From: Pseudomonadota bacterium
GTDB lineage: Bacteria > Pseudomonadota > Alphaproteobacteria > Rhizobiales > Xanthobacteraceae
Length of the DNA: 8,767 bases
Assembly (NCBI GenBank): GCA_023390695.1
Contig: JAEWCJ010000007.1
Span: forward strand, 1-8,767
Reading direction: 5' to 3'
Positions 1 through 6,750 of this stretch are shown here, one piece after another (within the stretch, counting starts at the first letter, position 1; each line of letters begins with the position of its first letter). A program made the position numbers and the translations under genes. Below the pieces are notes generated by a model, which was not told where the DNA came from, did not search any database, and saw only the letters and a program-made list of their open reading frames with translations.

Positions 1-1804
1 CGTCGTCATGCACTTCCAGCAGATGGGCGGCGAACATCTGCGCCTTCGCCTTGATCTTGCGCGCGGCCATCGCGGTCGCCGCGCCCGACACCGGCGTCGA
101 GCGCGAACCATAGGTGCCGAGCCCATAAGGTGCGGTGTCGGTATTGCCTTCCTCGACCGTGATCTGGTCGGCGGCGATGCCGATCTCGCTGGCAATGATC
201 TGCGCGTAGGTGGTCTCGTGTCCCTGTCCCTGCGACTTGGTGCCGAGCCGCGCGATCACGCTGCCGGTCGGATGGATGCGGATCTCGGCCGAGTCGAACA
301 TCGCAATGCCGAGAATGTCGCAATTGCGCGAAGGGCCGGCCCCCACGATCTCGGTAAAGAAAATGACGCCGATACCCATCAATTCGCGGGTCTCGCCGCG
401 TTTGAAGGCCTCGCGTTTGGCCTTCTGCTCTTCGCGCAGCGCCGTGTAGCCGACGGCATCGAGCGCCTTCTGCATGGCCATGTGATAGTCGCCGGAATCG
501 TATTCCCAGCCGAGCGCCGAGGTATAGGGAAACTGCTCGCGCCGGATGAAGTTCTTCATGCGGAACTCGGCCGGATCCATGCCGAGCTTCTGCGCCATGA
601 TATCCATCGCGCGCTCGATGCAATAAGCCGCCTCGGTGACCCGGAACGAGCAGCGGTACGCAACGCCACCCGGCGCCTTGTTGGAATAGACGCCGTCCAC
701 GGCCACATGCGCGACCGGAAAATCGTAGGAGCCGGTGACGATATTGAAGAAACCGGCCGGCCATTTGCTGGGATCGGCGCAGGCGTCGAAGGCGCCATGG
801 TCGGCAAGCGTATGAACGCGAAGCCCGGTCACCTTGCCGTCCTTGGTACAGGCGATTTCCGTGGTCATGTGATAGTCGCGCGCGAAGGCCGTGGTCGACA
901 GATTCTCGATCCGGTCCTCGACCCATTTTACCGGCCGCCCTGTCACGATCGAAGCGACGATCGCACAGATATAGCCGGGATAGGCGCCGACCTTGTTGCC
1001 GAAGCCGCCCCCGATATCGGGCGCAATCACGTGAATCTTGTGTTCGGGGATTTTCGAGATCAGCGAGGCCACCGTGCGGATGACATGCGGCGCCTGGAAC
1101 GTACCATAAAGCGTCAGGTCGCCCTTGATCTTGTCGAAGGACGCGAGGCACTGGCAGGTCTCGAGCGGGCAAGGATGCACACGCTGATACGTGATCATCT
1201 CCTTGATCGTCACATCGGCCTTGCGAAAGGCCGCGTCGGTGGCGTCCTTGTCGCCCATCTCCCAGGTGAAGATATGATTGTAGTGCTTGCGCTGGCCGTG
1301 CGCGCCTTCGGTCTTGTCCTTGATGTCCTCACGCAGCACGGGCGCATCGGCCGCCATCGCCTTGAACGGATCGATCACGACCGGCAAGGCCTCGTATTCG
1401 ACTTCCACCAGATCCGCCGCATCGGCCGCTGCATAACGATCTTCCGCAACGACGAACGCGACCTCCTGGTTCTGATACAGCACCTTCTCTTCCGCCAGCA
1501 CCGCAGCGACATCGCCGGCCAGCGTCGGCATGTAATGCAGGCCGAGCGGCTTCAGATCCGCCGCAGTGAGCACGGCCAGCACGCCCGGCACCGCCCTGGC
1601 CTTCGCGGTGTCGATTTTCCTGATACGCGCATGTGCGTAGGGCGAACGCGTGAAGTCGCCGTAAAGCATGCCGGGTATCTTGACGTCGTCAACATAAGTG
1701 CCCTTTCCTTGCGTGAAGCGAATGTCTTCGACGCGCTTGCGCTTGCAACCCAGGCCCTGCAGCTTTTCGGCGCGTTCCGTCGCGGTGGGGGTCATGTCGT
1801 TCAT
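1..1804 (-). CDS. coxL: Aerobic CO dehydrogenase, molybdenum (large) subunit, form I; 3' end cut by window edge
   Basis: This is the catalytic subunit of the (LMS)2 molybdenum-copper CO dehydrogenase, which oxidises CO with water to CO2 and passes electrons through CoxS and CoxM to the respiratory chain. The first 601 residues are visible; the family is about 800 residues, so roughly 200 are missing. Visible motifs are GGGFG (265-269), the active-site loop AYRCSFR with Cys385, and the molybdopterin-contacting GQGHETT (526-532). AYxCSFR defines form I enzymes, whose cysteine holds the copper of the Mo-S-Cu centre; form II relatives carry AYxGAGR. The catalytic glutamate near the C terminus lies outside the window. 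The ATG at 1804 overlaps the coxS stop by four bases (ATGA) and has an AGGAGG ribosome site seven bases upstream, which decides the start and suggests translational coupling. No frameshift was seen. Confidence 0.96.
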   Translation of the reverse strand, partial: MNDMTPTATERAEKLQGLGCKRKRVEDIRFTQGKGTYVDDVKIPGMLYGDFTRSPYAHARIRKIDTAKARAVPGVLAVLTAADLKPLGLHYMPTLAGDVAAVLAEEKVLYQNQEVAFVVAEDRYAAADAADLVEVEYEALPVVIDPFKAMAADAPVLREDIKDKTEGAHGQRKHYNHIFTWEMGDKDATDAAFRKADVTIKEMITYQRVHPCPLETCQCLASFDKIKGDLTLYGTFQAPHVIRTVASLISKIPEHKIHVIAPDIGGGFGNKVGAYPGYICAIVASIVTGRPVKWVEDRIENLSTTAFARDYHMTTEIACTKDGKVTGLRVHTLADHGAFDACADPSKWPAGFFNIVTGSYDFPVAHVAVDGVYSNKAPGGVAYRCSFRVTEAAYCIERAMDIMAQKLGMDPAEFRMKNFIRREQFPYTSALGWEYDSGDYHMAMQKALDAVGYTALREEQKAKREAFKRGETRELMGIGVIFFTEIVGAGPSRNCDILGIAMFDSAEIRIHPTGSVIARLGTKSQGQGHETTYAQIIASEIGIAADQITVEEGNTDTAPYGLGTYGSRSTPVSGAATAMAARKIKAKAQMFAAHLLEVHDD

Positions 1805-2301
1805 TCTGCGGCCTCCTGGTACTGCGTGCCGTTCAGCTTGGCGGCGGCGTATTGGATCGCCTTCACGATGTTCTGATAGCCGGTGCAACGGCACAGATTG
1901 CCGGCAATACCGAAACGGATCTCCTCCTCGCTCGGTGAGGGATTCTCCTGCAGCAGCCTGTGCGCACGGGTGATCATGCCCGGCGTACAGAAACCGCATT
2001 GCAGACCATGCATTTCGCGAAAACCTTCCTGCAGCGCGTGCAGCGTGCCGTCGGGATTGGCGATGCCTTCGATGGTGAGGATCTCCGCGCCGTCCGCCTG
2101 CACCGCGAACATGGTGCAGGCTTTCACCGATTTTCCGTTGATATCGACCGTGCACGCACCGCAATGGGTGGTATCGCAACCGATATGCGGACCGGTGAGG
2201 TTGAGCTGTTCCCGCAGAAAATGGATCAGCAAAGTGCGGGGCTCGACCAGAGCCTCTTCCGTCTTGCCGTTGACGGTCAGGGTGATGTGCGATTTGGGCA
2301 T
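1801..2301 (-). CDS. coxS: Aerobic CO dehydrogenase, iron-sulfur (small) subunit
   Basis: A 166-residue protein carrying two [2Fe-2S] clusters that relay electrons from the CoxL molybdenum-copper site to FAD in CoxM. The N-terminal plant-ferredoxin-like domain supplies C42, C47, C50 and C62 (motif [10 protein letters not shown], then C62). The C-terminal helical domain supplies C102 and C105 (QCGFCTPG) and C137 and C139 (NLCRCTGY). All eight ligands are present, and their spacing matches the well-studied Oligotropha carboxidovorans CoxS as I recall it. Length is normal for the family. The start at 2301 lies 14 bases after the coxM stop, with a moderate AGAGAG-type ribosome site. The stop overlaps the coxL start. 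The order M-S-L is the canonical one for this enzyme. Similar subunits occur in xanthine dehydrogenase-type enzymes; the CoxL motif decides for CO dehydrogenase. Confidence 0.96.
   Translation of the reverse strand: MPKSHITLTVNGKTEEALVEPRTLLIHFLREQLNLTGPHIGCDTTHCGACTVDINGKSVKACTMFAVQADGAEILTIEGIANPDGTLHALQEGFREMHGLQCGFCTPGMITRAHRLLQENPSPSEEEIRFGIAGNLCRCTGYQNIVKAIQYAAAKLNGTQYQEAAE
1812..1817 (-). promoter_or_regulatory. Ribosome binding site of coxL inside the coxS 3' end
   Basis: A perfect AGGAGG on the minus strand lies seven bases before the coxL ATG, within the last codons of coxS. Together with the ATGA stop/start overlap it fixes the coxL start at 1804 rather than at the in-frame ATG three codons later. 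Confidence 0.8.
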
Positions 2302-2315
2302 GGGATTTCTCTCTG

Positions 2316-3182
2316 TCAGGCGCGCGCGCGGTCTTTGGCGCGGGCAAGAGCGCGGGCGAACATCACGCCCGCCATCTTGGTGCGGTAGCGCGCCGGACCA
2401 CGGCCATCCGAGGCTGGCGCGGTGATGGCTTCGGCCGCGGCCACCGCTTTCTTCACCGTTGCGTCATCCAATGCAGAGCCGATGAGAATTCTCGCGGCGT
2501 CCTCGGCCCACAATGCCGTTTCCGCAACATTGGTCAGGCCGATGGAACAGGTCGCAACCCTGTCGCCGTTCATCGTGAGGATCACCGCGGCAGCCGCAGT
2601 CGCGTAGTCGCCGATCTTGCGCTTCAGCTTTTCGTAGGCCCAGCCGTGACCAGCCGGCGGCGTCGAGATGCGGATCGCGGTCAGGATCTCGCCGGGCTCC
2701 AACGCAGTAAAATAGGCGCCCTGATAGAAATCGCGCGCGGCGATCCGACGCTCGCCGGCTTTGCCGGTGAGTTGATAAACCGCATCCAGGCACATCATCA
2801 CGCCCGGCATGTCGTTGCCCGGATCGCCATTGGCGACATTGCCGCCCAGCGTGCCGAGATAACGCACCTGCGGATCGGCGATCACTAGCGACGTCTCGCG
2901 CAGGATCGGGAGCTTGGCGGTGAGCAAATCCGAGCCGATCAGCTCATGCTGCGTCGTCATGGCTCCGATAACGATGTCGGCGCCGTCTTCATGAATTCCC
3001 TTGAGATCGGCGACACCAGCAAGGTCGATCAGATGCGCCGGACTTGCCAGCCGCAGCTTCATCATCGGTATGAGGCTATGTCCTCCAGCCAGCGGGCGCG
3101 CATCGTCGCCAAGCGATGCCAGCAGACCGACGGCGTCTTCGACGGATGCGGGGCGATGGTAGGCAAAAGATCCGGGGATCAT
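2316..3182 (-). CDS. coxM: Aerobic CO dehydrogenase, FAD-binding (medium) subunit
   Basis: A 288-residue flavoprotein of the molybdenum hydroxylase family. It takes electrons from the CoxS clusters onto FAD and delivers them to the quinone pool. The two FAD pyrophosphate-binding motifs are visible: AGGHS at residues 32-36 and TLGGN at 111-115, positions that match the known CoxM proteins as I recall them. The motif [20 protein letters not shown] is typical of the family. The C-terminal third is the usual CO dehydrogenase flavoprotein C-terminal domain. The start at 3182 is supported by an AAGGAG ribosome site five bases upstream and by the conserved N terminus ([11 protein letters not shown]). 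It is the first gene of the coxMSL run. Upstream lie a possible promoter, a folded leader and a four-copy repeat array, so transcription control of the operon probably acts here. Confidence 0.95.
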   Translation of the reverse strand: MIPGSFAYHRPASVEDAVGLLASLGDDARPLAGGHSLIPMMKLRLASPAHLIDLAGVADLKGIHEDGADIVIGAMTTQHELIGSDLLTAKLPILRETSLVIADPQVRYLGTLGGNVANGDPGNDMPGVMMCLDAVYQLTGKAGERRIAARDFYQGAYFTALEPGEILTAIRISTPPAGHGWAYEKLKRKIGDYATAAAAVILTMNGDRVATCSIGLTNVAETALWAEDAARILIGSALDDATVKKAVAAAEAITAPASDGRGPARYRTKMAGVMFARALARAKDRARA

Positions 3183-3187
3183 CGGCG

Positions 3188-3193
3188 CTCCTT
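3188..3193 (-). promoter_or_regulatory. Ribosome binding site of coxM
   Basis: AAGGAG on the minus strand, five bases before the coxM ATG at 3182. It sits directly downstream of an inverted-repeat leader (3196-3244), so folding of that leader could influence its access. Confidence 0.7.
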
Positions 3194-3195
3194 CC

Positions 3196-3244
3196 GGGCG
3201 CCCAAGCCCGCTGGCTTACGGCCAGTGTCCTTTGACGGGCGCCC
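3196..3244 (-). promoter_or_regulatory. Possible folded leader of coxM
   Basis: The self-complementary octamer GGGCGCCC occurs twice, at 3196-3203 and 3237-3244, so the two copies can pair with each other as an outer stem. Between them lies CTGGC-TTACG-GCCAG (3211-3225), a 5-bp stem with a 5-base loop. On the coxM transcript the structure would end two bases before the AAGGAG ribosome site. It may be a leader structure affecting translation or mRNA stability; no known riboswitch class is recognised. Each octamer could also act alone as a palindromic protein site. Confidence 0.35.
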
Positions 3245-3247
3245 TCC

Positions 3248-3275
3248 TCCATATGATTGCGGCAAGCGTGTCCAA
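3248..3275 (-). promoter_or_regulatory. Candidate coxM promoter (sigma-70 like)
   Basis: On the minus strand TTGGAC (3275-3270) and TATGGA (3253-3248) are separated by 16 bases, a weak match to -35 and -10 boxes. The pair lies between the four-copy repeat array and the coxM leader, where an activator-dependent promoter would be expected, with the nearest repeat 27 bases upstream of the -35 box. Weak boxes would fit a promoter that needs an activator. This is inference from spacing; the sequence match alone is not strong. Confidence 0.25.
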
Positions 3276-3302
3276 GGGTGCGCCGCAGCAACAAGTGAAG
3301 GA

Positions 3303-3370
3303 GCACGAAACGGGCCGGAGAAGCACGAATGGCTGCCGCAACGCACGAATGGCGGCAAGCCAGCACGAAT
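3303..3370 (-). repeat. Four direct repeats of ATTCGTGC at exact 20-bp period (candidate CO-regulator operator)
   Basis: On the plus strand GCACGAA starts at 3303, 3323, 3343 and 3363. The first copy is followed by A and the other three by T. On the coding (minus) strand this reads ATTCGTGC three times and then TTTCGTGC, with 12-base spacers. The spacers differ from one another, so this is not a simple tandem duplication; only the octamer is kept. LytTR-domain regulators typically bind paired direct repeats about two helical turns apart, with a spacer near 12 bases. The array lies between a LytTR regulator gene (coxC-like) and coxMSL, upstream of the candidate coxM promoter. I infer that it is the operator for that regulator. 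A related partial copy (TCACGAAT reading) ends at 3423. Confidence 0.7.
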
Positions 3371-3423
3371 TGCGACAGCGGTCCTGACCTAAAAGCTCGG
3401 CTTATGCGGACAGCATCACGAAT

Positions 3424-4713
3424 CTATTGCGACGCAGCATGCGCTGCAGGCTCGGTCTGCGACGGCACCGTTTCTGCCGACATTGCCTTGATGCGCGATT
3501 TCAGCCAGCCGATGCGGCTGCGGCTGACCGGAACGGCGTAATGCTCGGTGGCCGCGAGTTCGACCAGTTCCGTGTCGCCCGAGCGCCGATAGCCGATCAC
3601 CCGCTCTATGTTGACGATGTGACTGCGATGGATGCGCACGAACCGGTTCTGGTCGAGCCGGCCCTCGATGTCGCCTATCGACAGCGGACAGAACAACTTG
3701 GCACTGCCATTGAAGATATATGCGTAGTGCGCGTTGGCATGGACCGCGACCACGTCGTCAACGGACAGGAATTGCGTGGCCCCTTCGCGCTCGATCGGCA
3801 AATGGCGGGCCTTGCGTGCCGGCGGCCCACCGGCGCCGCCCAGGGGACCATAATTTCCGCGGCCCGGTTCCCCCTCCATGGCTCCAGGAACGAGATCGGC
3901 GCCGGCAGATGTTTCGCCAACGGCGGGCGGCGGCAAGCCAGCCAATTCCGCTTCGGACGGCACGTCATCGCGCGACCGGTCGGGCACCAGGAACAGCAGG
4001 AATATGCCGGAGACGCAAAAACCGACAATGGCGACCACGATAGCCAGCAGATCGGACGACAGAGCGGGCGCTTGCGATGGCGCGCCGGCATGCGGAAACA
4101 GCGTCATGCCCTCCATCGCCATATAGTGCATGCCAGATACGGCGATGCCGAAGGCAACAGCCGACAGCAACAAGGGCGGCCGTCTTCCGCGCTCCGTCGC
4201 AAGCCAGAGCGCAAGGCCGGACGCCACGATCGCAATGGCCAGGCTGGCCGCGACATATGGAGAAGAGTGAACCATATGCGTGCTGGCATGCAGCGCCGTC
4301 ATGCCGATGTAATGCATCGAGACGATGCCCGCGCCCATCAGGCATGCAGACAGCGTGAGCCGCATCGGTGTCAGCAGCCCTGAACTGGTGAAGTAAACCG
4401 CGATACCGACCACGATCACGCAGACGAGGAACGAGAGCAGCGTGGGGAACGCCAGATAATCGACTGGAAATGGCAGCCGGGCGGCCAGCATCCCGACGAA
4501 ATGCATGGTCCAGATTGCCAGTGCGAGAGAAAGCGCGGCGGCGGCCAGCAGCAGGCGTCTACGCATGCCGGTTGCCTCGCGGACCTGCACCGCCAGACCC
4601 AGACCGACATAAGCTCCCTGAATCGCCATTACGACCGAGAGCAGCACAAGCCATGGCTCATACGTTACCGGCAAGCTGTCATCCTCATAGGCAGCGTTCG
4701 GCAACCGCCTCAT
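3424..4713 (-). CDS. coxC: Membrane MHYT sensor-LytTR DNA-binding regulator, CoxC-like
   Basis: A 429-residue predicted integral membrane transcription factor. The N-terminal MHYT domain has about seven membrane segments (roughly 21-42, 52-77, 85-110, 117-140, 152-171, 178-206, 223-245) and three signature motifs: MHFVGM (70-75), MHYIGM (133-138) and MHYMAM (195-200). MHYT domains have been proposed to sense diatomic gases (O2, CO, NO) through a bound metal. A proline- and glycine-rich linker (about 246-302) leads to a C-terminal LytTR DNA-binding domain (about 303-410; FVRIHRSHIVNIERV is characteristic). This MHYT-LytTR architecture is that of CoxC and CoxH in the Oligotropha cox cluster, where coxC directly precedes coxM, as here. 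CoxH has the same layout, so the name rests on position. Start: ATG at 4713 with a weak AAGG site; an in-frame TTG at codon 14, preceded by GAGG, is an alternative. Likely role: CO-responsive control of coxMSL. Confidence 0.88.
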   Translation of the reverse strand: MRRLPNAAYEDDSLPVTYEPWLVLLSVVMAIQGAYVGLGLAVQVREATGMRRRLLLAAAALSLALAIWTMHFVGMLAARLPFPVDYLAFPTLLSFLVCVIVVGIAVYFTSSGLLTPMRLTLSACLMGAGIVSMHYIGMTALHASTHMVHSSPYVAASLAIAIVASGLALWLATERGRRPPLLLSAVAFGIAVSGMHYMAMEGMTLFPHAGAPSQAPALSSDLLAIVVAIVGFCVSGIFLLFLVPDRSRDDVPSEAELAGLPPPAVGETSAGADLVPGAMEGEPGRGNYGPLGGAGGPPARKARHLPIEREGATQFLSVDDVVAVHANAHYAYIFNGSAKLFCPLSIGDIEGRLDQNRFVRIHRSHIVNIERVIGYRRSGDTELVELAATEHYAVPVSRSRIGWLKSRIKAMSAETVPSQTEPAAHAASQ

Positions 4714-5005
4714 ATAGGCGCCTTAGAACAAATATAGGCTATTTCGGGAGCCGGGACGAGCGTGCTTGTGATCGCATCAAGACGAATTTGACAGGAGCGG
4801 CAGAGACCTCATGTCACAGGCTTTCTCGGCGAATTTTCAGACTCTCACGATCCGCAATGCCCGTAACCGGTGCTCCAGCCTGAAATCGATCCACGCAGAA
4901 GCACATGATGCCGCTCCGCCGTCAGGCAATGCGGGATACCCGCCCGTTTGCCCTTTGAATGCTGGATCAGCTTGGCTGATTCCCCGCGCTCGGGAACCGG
5001 ACGCG
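4714..5005. other. Non-coding stretch upstream of coxC-like gene
   Basis: No convincing gene is seen in these 292 bases. Open frames crossing it are continuations of frames antisense to the neighbouring exported-protein gene. It should contain the promoter of the coxC-like gene, but I find no convincing -35/-10 pair. Small inverted repeats are GCGGG-ATA-CCCGC (4931-4943) and TTCCC-N7-GGGAA (4980-4996). The second lies just past the stop of the gene ending at 5006 and might help end its transcript, but it has no T-tract. One partial match to the coxM array octamer (ATTCGTCT on the minus strand, 4787-4780) is present. Confidence 0.5.
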
Positions 5006-5335
5006 CTAGCCGCGCACCCAGCGGCAACGCATCTGCGGCGTGACGACAGTGCCGCTCGGCCGATGCTCGGTCAGATACCAGTCCTCGCATTGGCGATAGG
5101 CCGGGGCAGGCGCCGGCCAGGAATATTCGTCCGGCCGCGGATAGGGCCAGAAGGACGGCTGCGACTGCGGCTGCACCCGGATGCGGGTGCGCGCGCGGCG
5201 CTCCTGTGCGGACAATTCCGACGGCGCATGAAGGCCGGCATTCTGGGCAACGGCGGGTGTACTCATGCCGAGCGAAAGGATGCCAGCCGCTGCCAACACT
5301 GCAAAAGCCGCAAGGCCTGACCTGAAAATGCTCAT
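5006..5335 (-). CDS. Small exported protein of unknown function
   Basis: A 109-residue protein that I cannot assign to a named family. A signal peptide is clear: basic start (MSIFRSG), hydrophobic core to about residue 22, and an AVA cleavage site after residue 30, so the mature protein of about 79 residues is probably periplasmic. The mature part is basic (RRARTRIR), then rich in proline and tryptophan (about 57-80), and ends in a compact segment with C83 and C104 that could form a disulfide (EDWYLTEHRPSGTVVTP between them). The style is common among conserved hypothetical proteins of Hyphomicrobiales. It runs in the same direction as the cox genes but is 292 bases from the coxC-like start, so co-transcription is uncertain. 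There is no visible link to CO metabolism. Confidence 0.75.
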   Translation of the reverse strand: MSIFRSGLAAFAVLAAAGILSLGMSTPAVAQNAGLHAPSELSAQERRARTRIRVQPQSQPSFWPYPRPDEYSWPAPAPAYRQCEDWYLTEHRPSGTVVTPQMRCRWVRG

Positions 5336-5430
5336 GCGCGTCGCTCCGCTCGTCCGGCTGCAAGCTCTCCCATCACGCCGGACAGGTCAACCCGATAGCG
5401 AGCCCGCCTGTGTCGCTCTATGCTCGCGGT

Positions 5431-5658
5431 ATGCGAGACCAGAGACAGGATGGCGAGGAACAGGCTGCCCAACGCGAGCTGGAGAAGCTGCGGCATGAGG
5501 GCGACACCCTTGGCGGGATTTTTGTGCGATGGTTGACGCCGCGTGCGACCGAGACGGGCGATCCGATCGAATTATGGGGCACCCGTATCGGCCGTGGCCT
5601 GAGCGCGGTCGCGCTGCTGGCCATCTGCCTGTATCTGGTTTGGGTCTACCTTCGTTAG
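5431..5658 (+). CDS. Small single-TM membrane protein, unknown function
   Basis: A 75-residue protein from the ATG at 5431; a GTG at 5410 would give 82 residues. Neither start has a good ribosome site, so the choice is uncertain. The N-terminal half is charged and probably helical (EEQAAQRELEKLRHEGD). A middle segment, GGIFVRWLTPRATETGDPIE, follows, and the C terminus is one membrane helix (about the last 20 residues, AVALLAICLYLVWVYL). The charged residues before the helix suggest a membrane-anchored protein with a cytoplasmic N-terminal part. I recognise the general type as a conserved hypothetical of Hyphomicrobiales but no function. It is divergent from the exported-protein gene at 5335, with the promoters of both in the short gap between them. 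Confidence 0.65.
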   Translation: MRDQRQDGEEQAAQRELEKLRHEGDTLGGIFVRWLTPRATETGDPIELWGTRIGRGLSAVALLAICLYLVWVYLR

Positions 5659-5726
5659 TTGCTGCGTCGTTCCTGGGGCCGATCCGGGGGTCCATCTGCC
5701 GATGAAGGTTTGTCAACGAAGGATAG

Positions 5727-5748
5727 ATTGCCGGCCCAACCCGGCAAT
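5727..5748. promoter_or_regulatory. Perfect 8-bp inverted repeat before the metallopeptidase gene
   Basis: ATTGCCGG (5727-5734) and CCGGCAAT (5741-5748) are exact reverse complements with a 6-base spacer (CCCAAC). The element ends 11 bases before the ATG at 5760 and touches the region where a ribosome site would be. It could be an operator or a leader hairpin limiting translation. There is no T-tract, so it is a poor terminator for the gene ending at 5658. Confidence 0.45.
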
Positions 5749-5759
5749 GATGACGGATT

Positions 5760-6188
5760 ATGGACGACAATCCCCTTGCAAATCCCCTCGCCTGGCGCTC
5801 GGTCAGGGCGCTGTCGCTCGCCGAGATGGAAGTGATCGCCGAGGAATCGTTTCGCCGCCTGCCGGAGACCTTCCGCGCGCTTTGTTCCGATCTCGTGATC
5901 CAGGTCGACGACTTCCCGACCGAGGACGTGGTGCGGCAGATGCGGCTGCAGAGCGAATTCGAGATTCTCGGATTGTTTCAGGGCGTCGGGCTGCCGTTCC
6001 AGTCGGTGTCCGATCCCGCGCGCATGCCGAACCTGATCTGGCTCTATCGCCGCCCAATCCTGGATTACTGGGCGGAGCATGAGGAGACGCTGGGCTCCAT
6101 CATCACCCATGTCCTGGTACATGAGATCGGTCATCATTTCGGATTGTCCGACGACGACATGGAAGCGATCGAGGCAAGCGTGGAATAA
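5760..6188 (+). CDS. Minimal zincin-like metallopeptidase family protein (DUF1025 / zincin_1)
   Basis: A 142-residue cytoplasmic protein with no signal peptide or membrane helix. The zinc-binding signature HEIGHHFGLSDDD (121-133) is near the C terminus: H121, E122 and H125 give HExxH, and the run of aspartates D131-D133 would supply the further ligand typical of this short family. The N-terminal half (LSLAEMEVIAEESFRRLP, then VDDFPTEDVV) matches the layout of the small metallopeptidase family PF06262 as I know it. Length is usual for the family. Substrate and biological role are unknown in general. The start at 5760 has no strong ribosome site and follows a perfect inverted repeat, which may mean low or regulated translation. 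The next gene starts 43 bases downstream in the same direction, so the two may be co-transcribed. Confidence 0.88.
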   Translation: MDDNPLANPLAWRSVRALSLAEMEVIAEESFRRLPETFRALCSDLVIQVDDFPTEDVVRQMRLQSEFEILGLFQGVGLPFQSVSDPARMPNLIWLYRRPILDYWAEHEETLGSIITHVLVHEIGHHFGLSDDDMEAIEASVE

Positions 6189-6231
6189 CGCGGCGAGGAA
6201 TTCATTCGACCGCCCTTCTTCGAGAGGACAG

Positions 6232-6630
6232 ATGCGAACCAAGCCGTGCCTGACATCCGCCGACGTTCTGAACATGGCCGCCGCCTGCAAGGCCGAGGCC
6301 CAGACCAACAAATGGAGCGTGACCATCGCCATCACCGATGATGCCGGCGCGCTGCTGTATCTGGAGCGCATGGATGGCGCTGGCCCCACCACGGCGGAGG
6401 TCGCGGCCGCCAAGGCGCGCACCTCGGCGCTCACCCGCCGCCCGAGCAAATTCTGGGAGGAGCGGCTGAAGGACCGCCCCGGCTTCGTCAATTTCCCGGG
6501 CGTTCTGCACATCCAGGGCGGCCTGCCGATCATGTACGAGGGCGAATGCGTGGGCGCGATCGGCGTTTCCGGCGTGGCCTCGCACGAGGACGAGCAGATC
6601 GCCCAAGCCGGGCTGAACAGCCTCGCCTGA
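6232..6630 (+). CDS. GlcG/HbpS-like heme-binding family protein (DUF336)
   Basis: A 132-residue single-domain protein of the GlcG/HbpS family (PF03928). Family signs are the N-terminal helix (TSADVLNMAAACKAEA), the strand motif VTIAITDDAGALLYLERMDGA (about 30-50), the helix with AAAKARTSA (58-66) and the C-terminal GGLPIMYEGECVGAIGVSG followed by HEDEQIAQAG (96-127). Members bind heme or act as accessory proteins in oxidative metabolism; the exact role of this one cannot be read from the sequence. No signal peptide is seen, so it is probably cytoplasmic. The ATG at 6232 is chosen because an AGAGGA ribosome site lies just upstream (6223-6228) and the family N terminus fits; a longer frame back to 6079 overlaps the metallopeptidase gene and is not credible. 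Confidence 0.88.
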   Translation: MRTKPCLTSADVLNMAAACKAEAQTNKWSVTIAITDDAGALLYLERMDGAGPTTAEVAAAKARTSALTRRPSKFWEERLKDRPGFVNFPGVLHIQGGLPIMYEGECVGAIGVSGVASHEDEQIAQAGLNSLA

Positions 6631-6674
6631 CCACCTGCGCACGGCCCGCAGGGCAGCCATTTCACCCATCTGGC

Positions 6675-6706
6675 GGACCGCAACCGGCCTTGACCGGCTG
6701 CGGTCC
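6675..6706 (+). promoter_or_regulatory. Strong hairpin between the GlcG-like gene and leuD
   Basis: GGACCGCA (6675-6682) pairs with TGCGGTCC (6699-6706). After one A/C mismatch CCGG (6684-6687) pairs with CCGG (6694-6697), leaving a 6-base loop. This 12-bp stem with one mismatch is GC-rich and would be very stable in RNA. No T-tract follows on the plus strand, so it is not a standard intrinsic terminator. A competing pairing, GGCGGA (6672-6677) with TCCGCC (6708-6713), is possible. It may end or protect the upstream transcript, or act as a leuD leader. No leucine-rich leader peptide is seen. Confidence 0.5.
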
Positions 6707-6750
6707 ATCCGCCTACAGGAAAGCGAGGAATGCGTGCCCGAGCACGCCAA

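Noticed and set aside
8..1876. A 622-codon open frame on the plus strand opposite coxL
   Set aside because: It is exactly antisense to coxL, with low-complexity arginine-, histidine- and glycine-rich translation typical of GC-rich shadow frames; the minus strand encodes a well-conserved enzyme.
4769..4779. TGAT-CGC-ATCA palindrome upstream of the coxC-like gene, considered as an FNR/FixK box
   Set aside because: The spacing does not fit TTGA-N6-TCAA, and 4-bp arms are expected by chance.
4980..4996. TTCCC-N7-GGGAA as an intrinsic terminator for the exported-protein gene ending at 5006
   Set aside because: The stem is short and no T-tract follows on the minus strand, so it is mentioned only within the non-coding stretch.
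6079..6231. An N-terminal extension of the GlcG-like protein back to an ATG at 6079
   Set aside because: It overlaps the metallopeptidase gene by more than 100 bases, and the extension does not resemble the family; the ATG at 6232 has its own ribosome site.
6240..6630. A functional link between the GlcG/HbpS-like heme-binding protein and the CO locus
   Set aside because: It is on the other strand, over 1.5 kb away with unrelated genes between; no sequence evidence supports a link.
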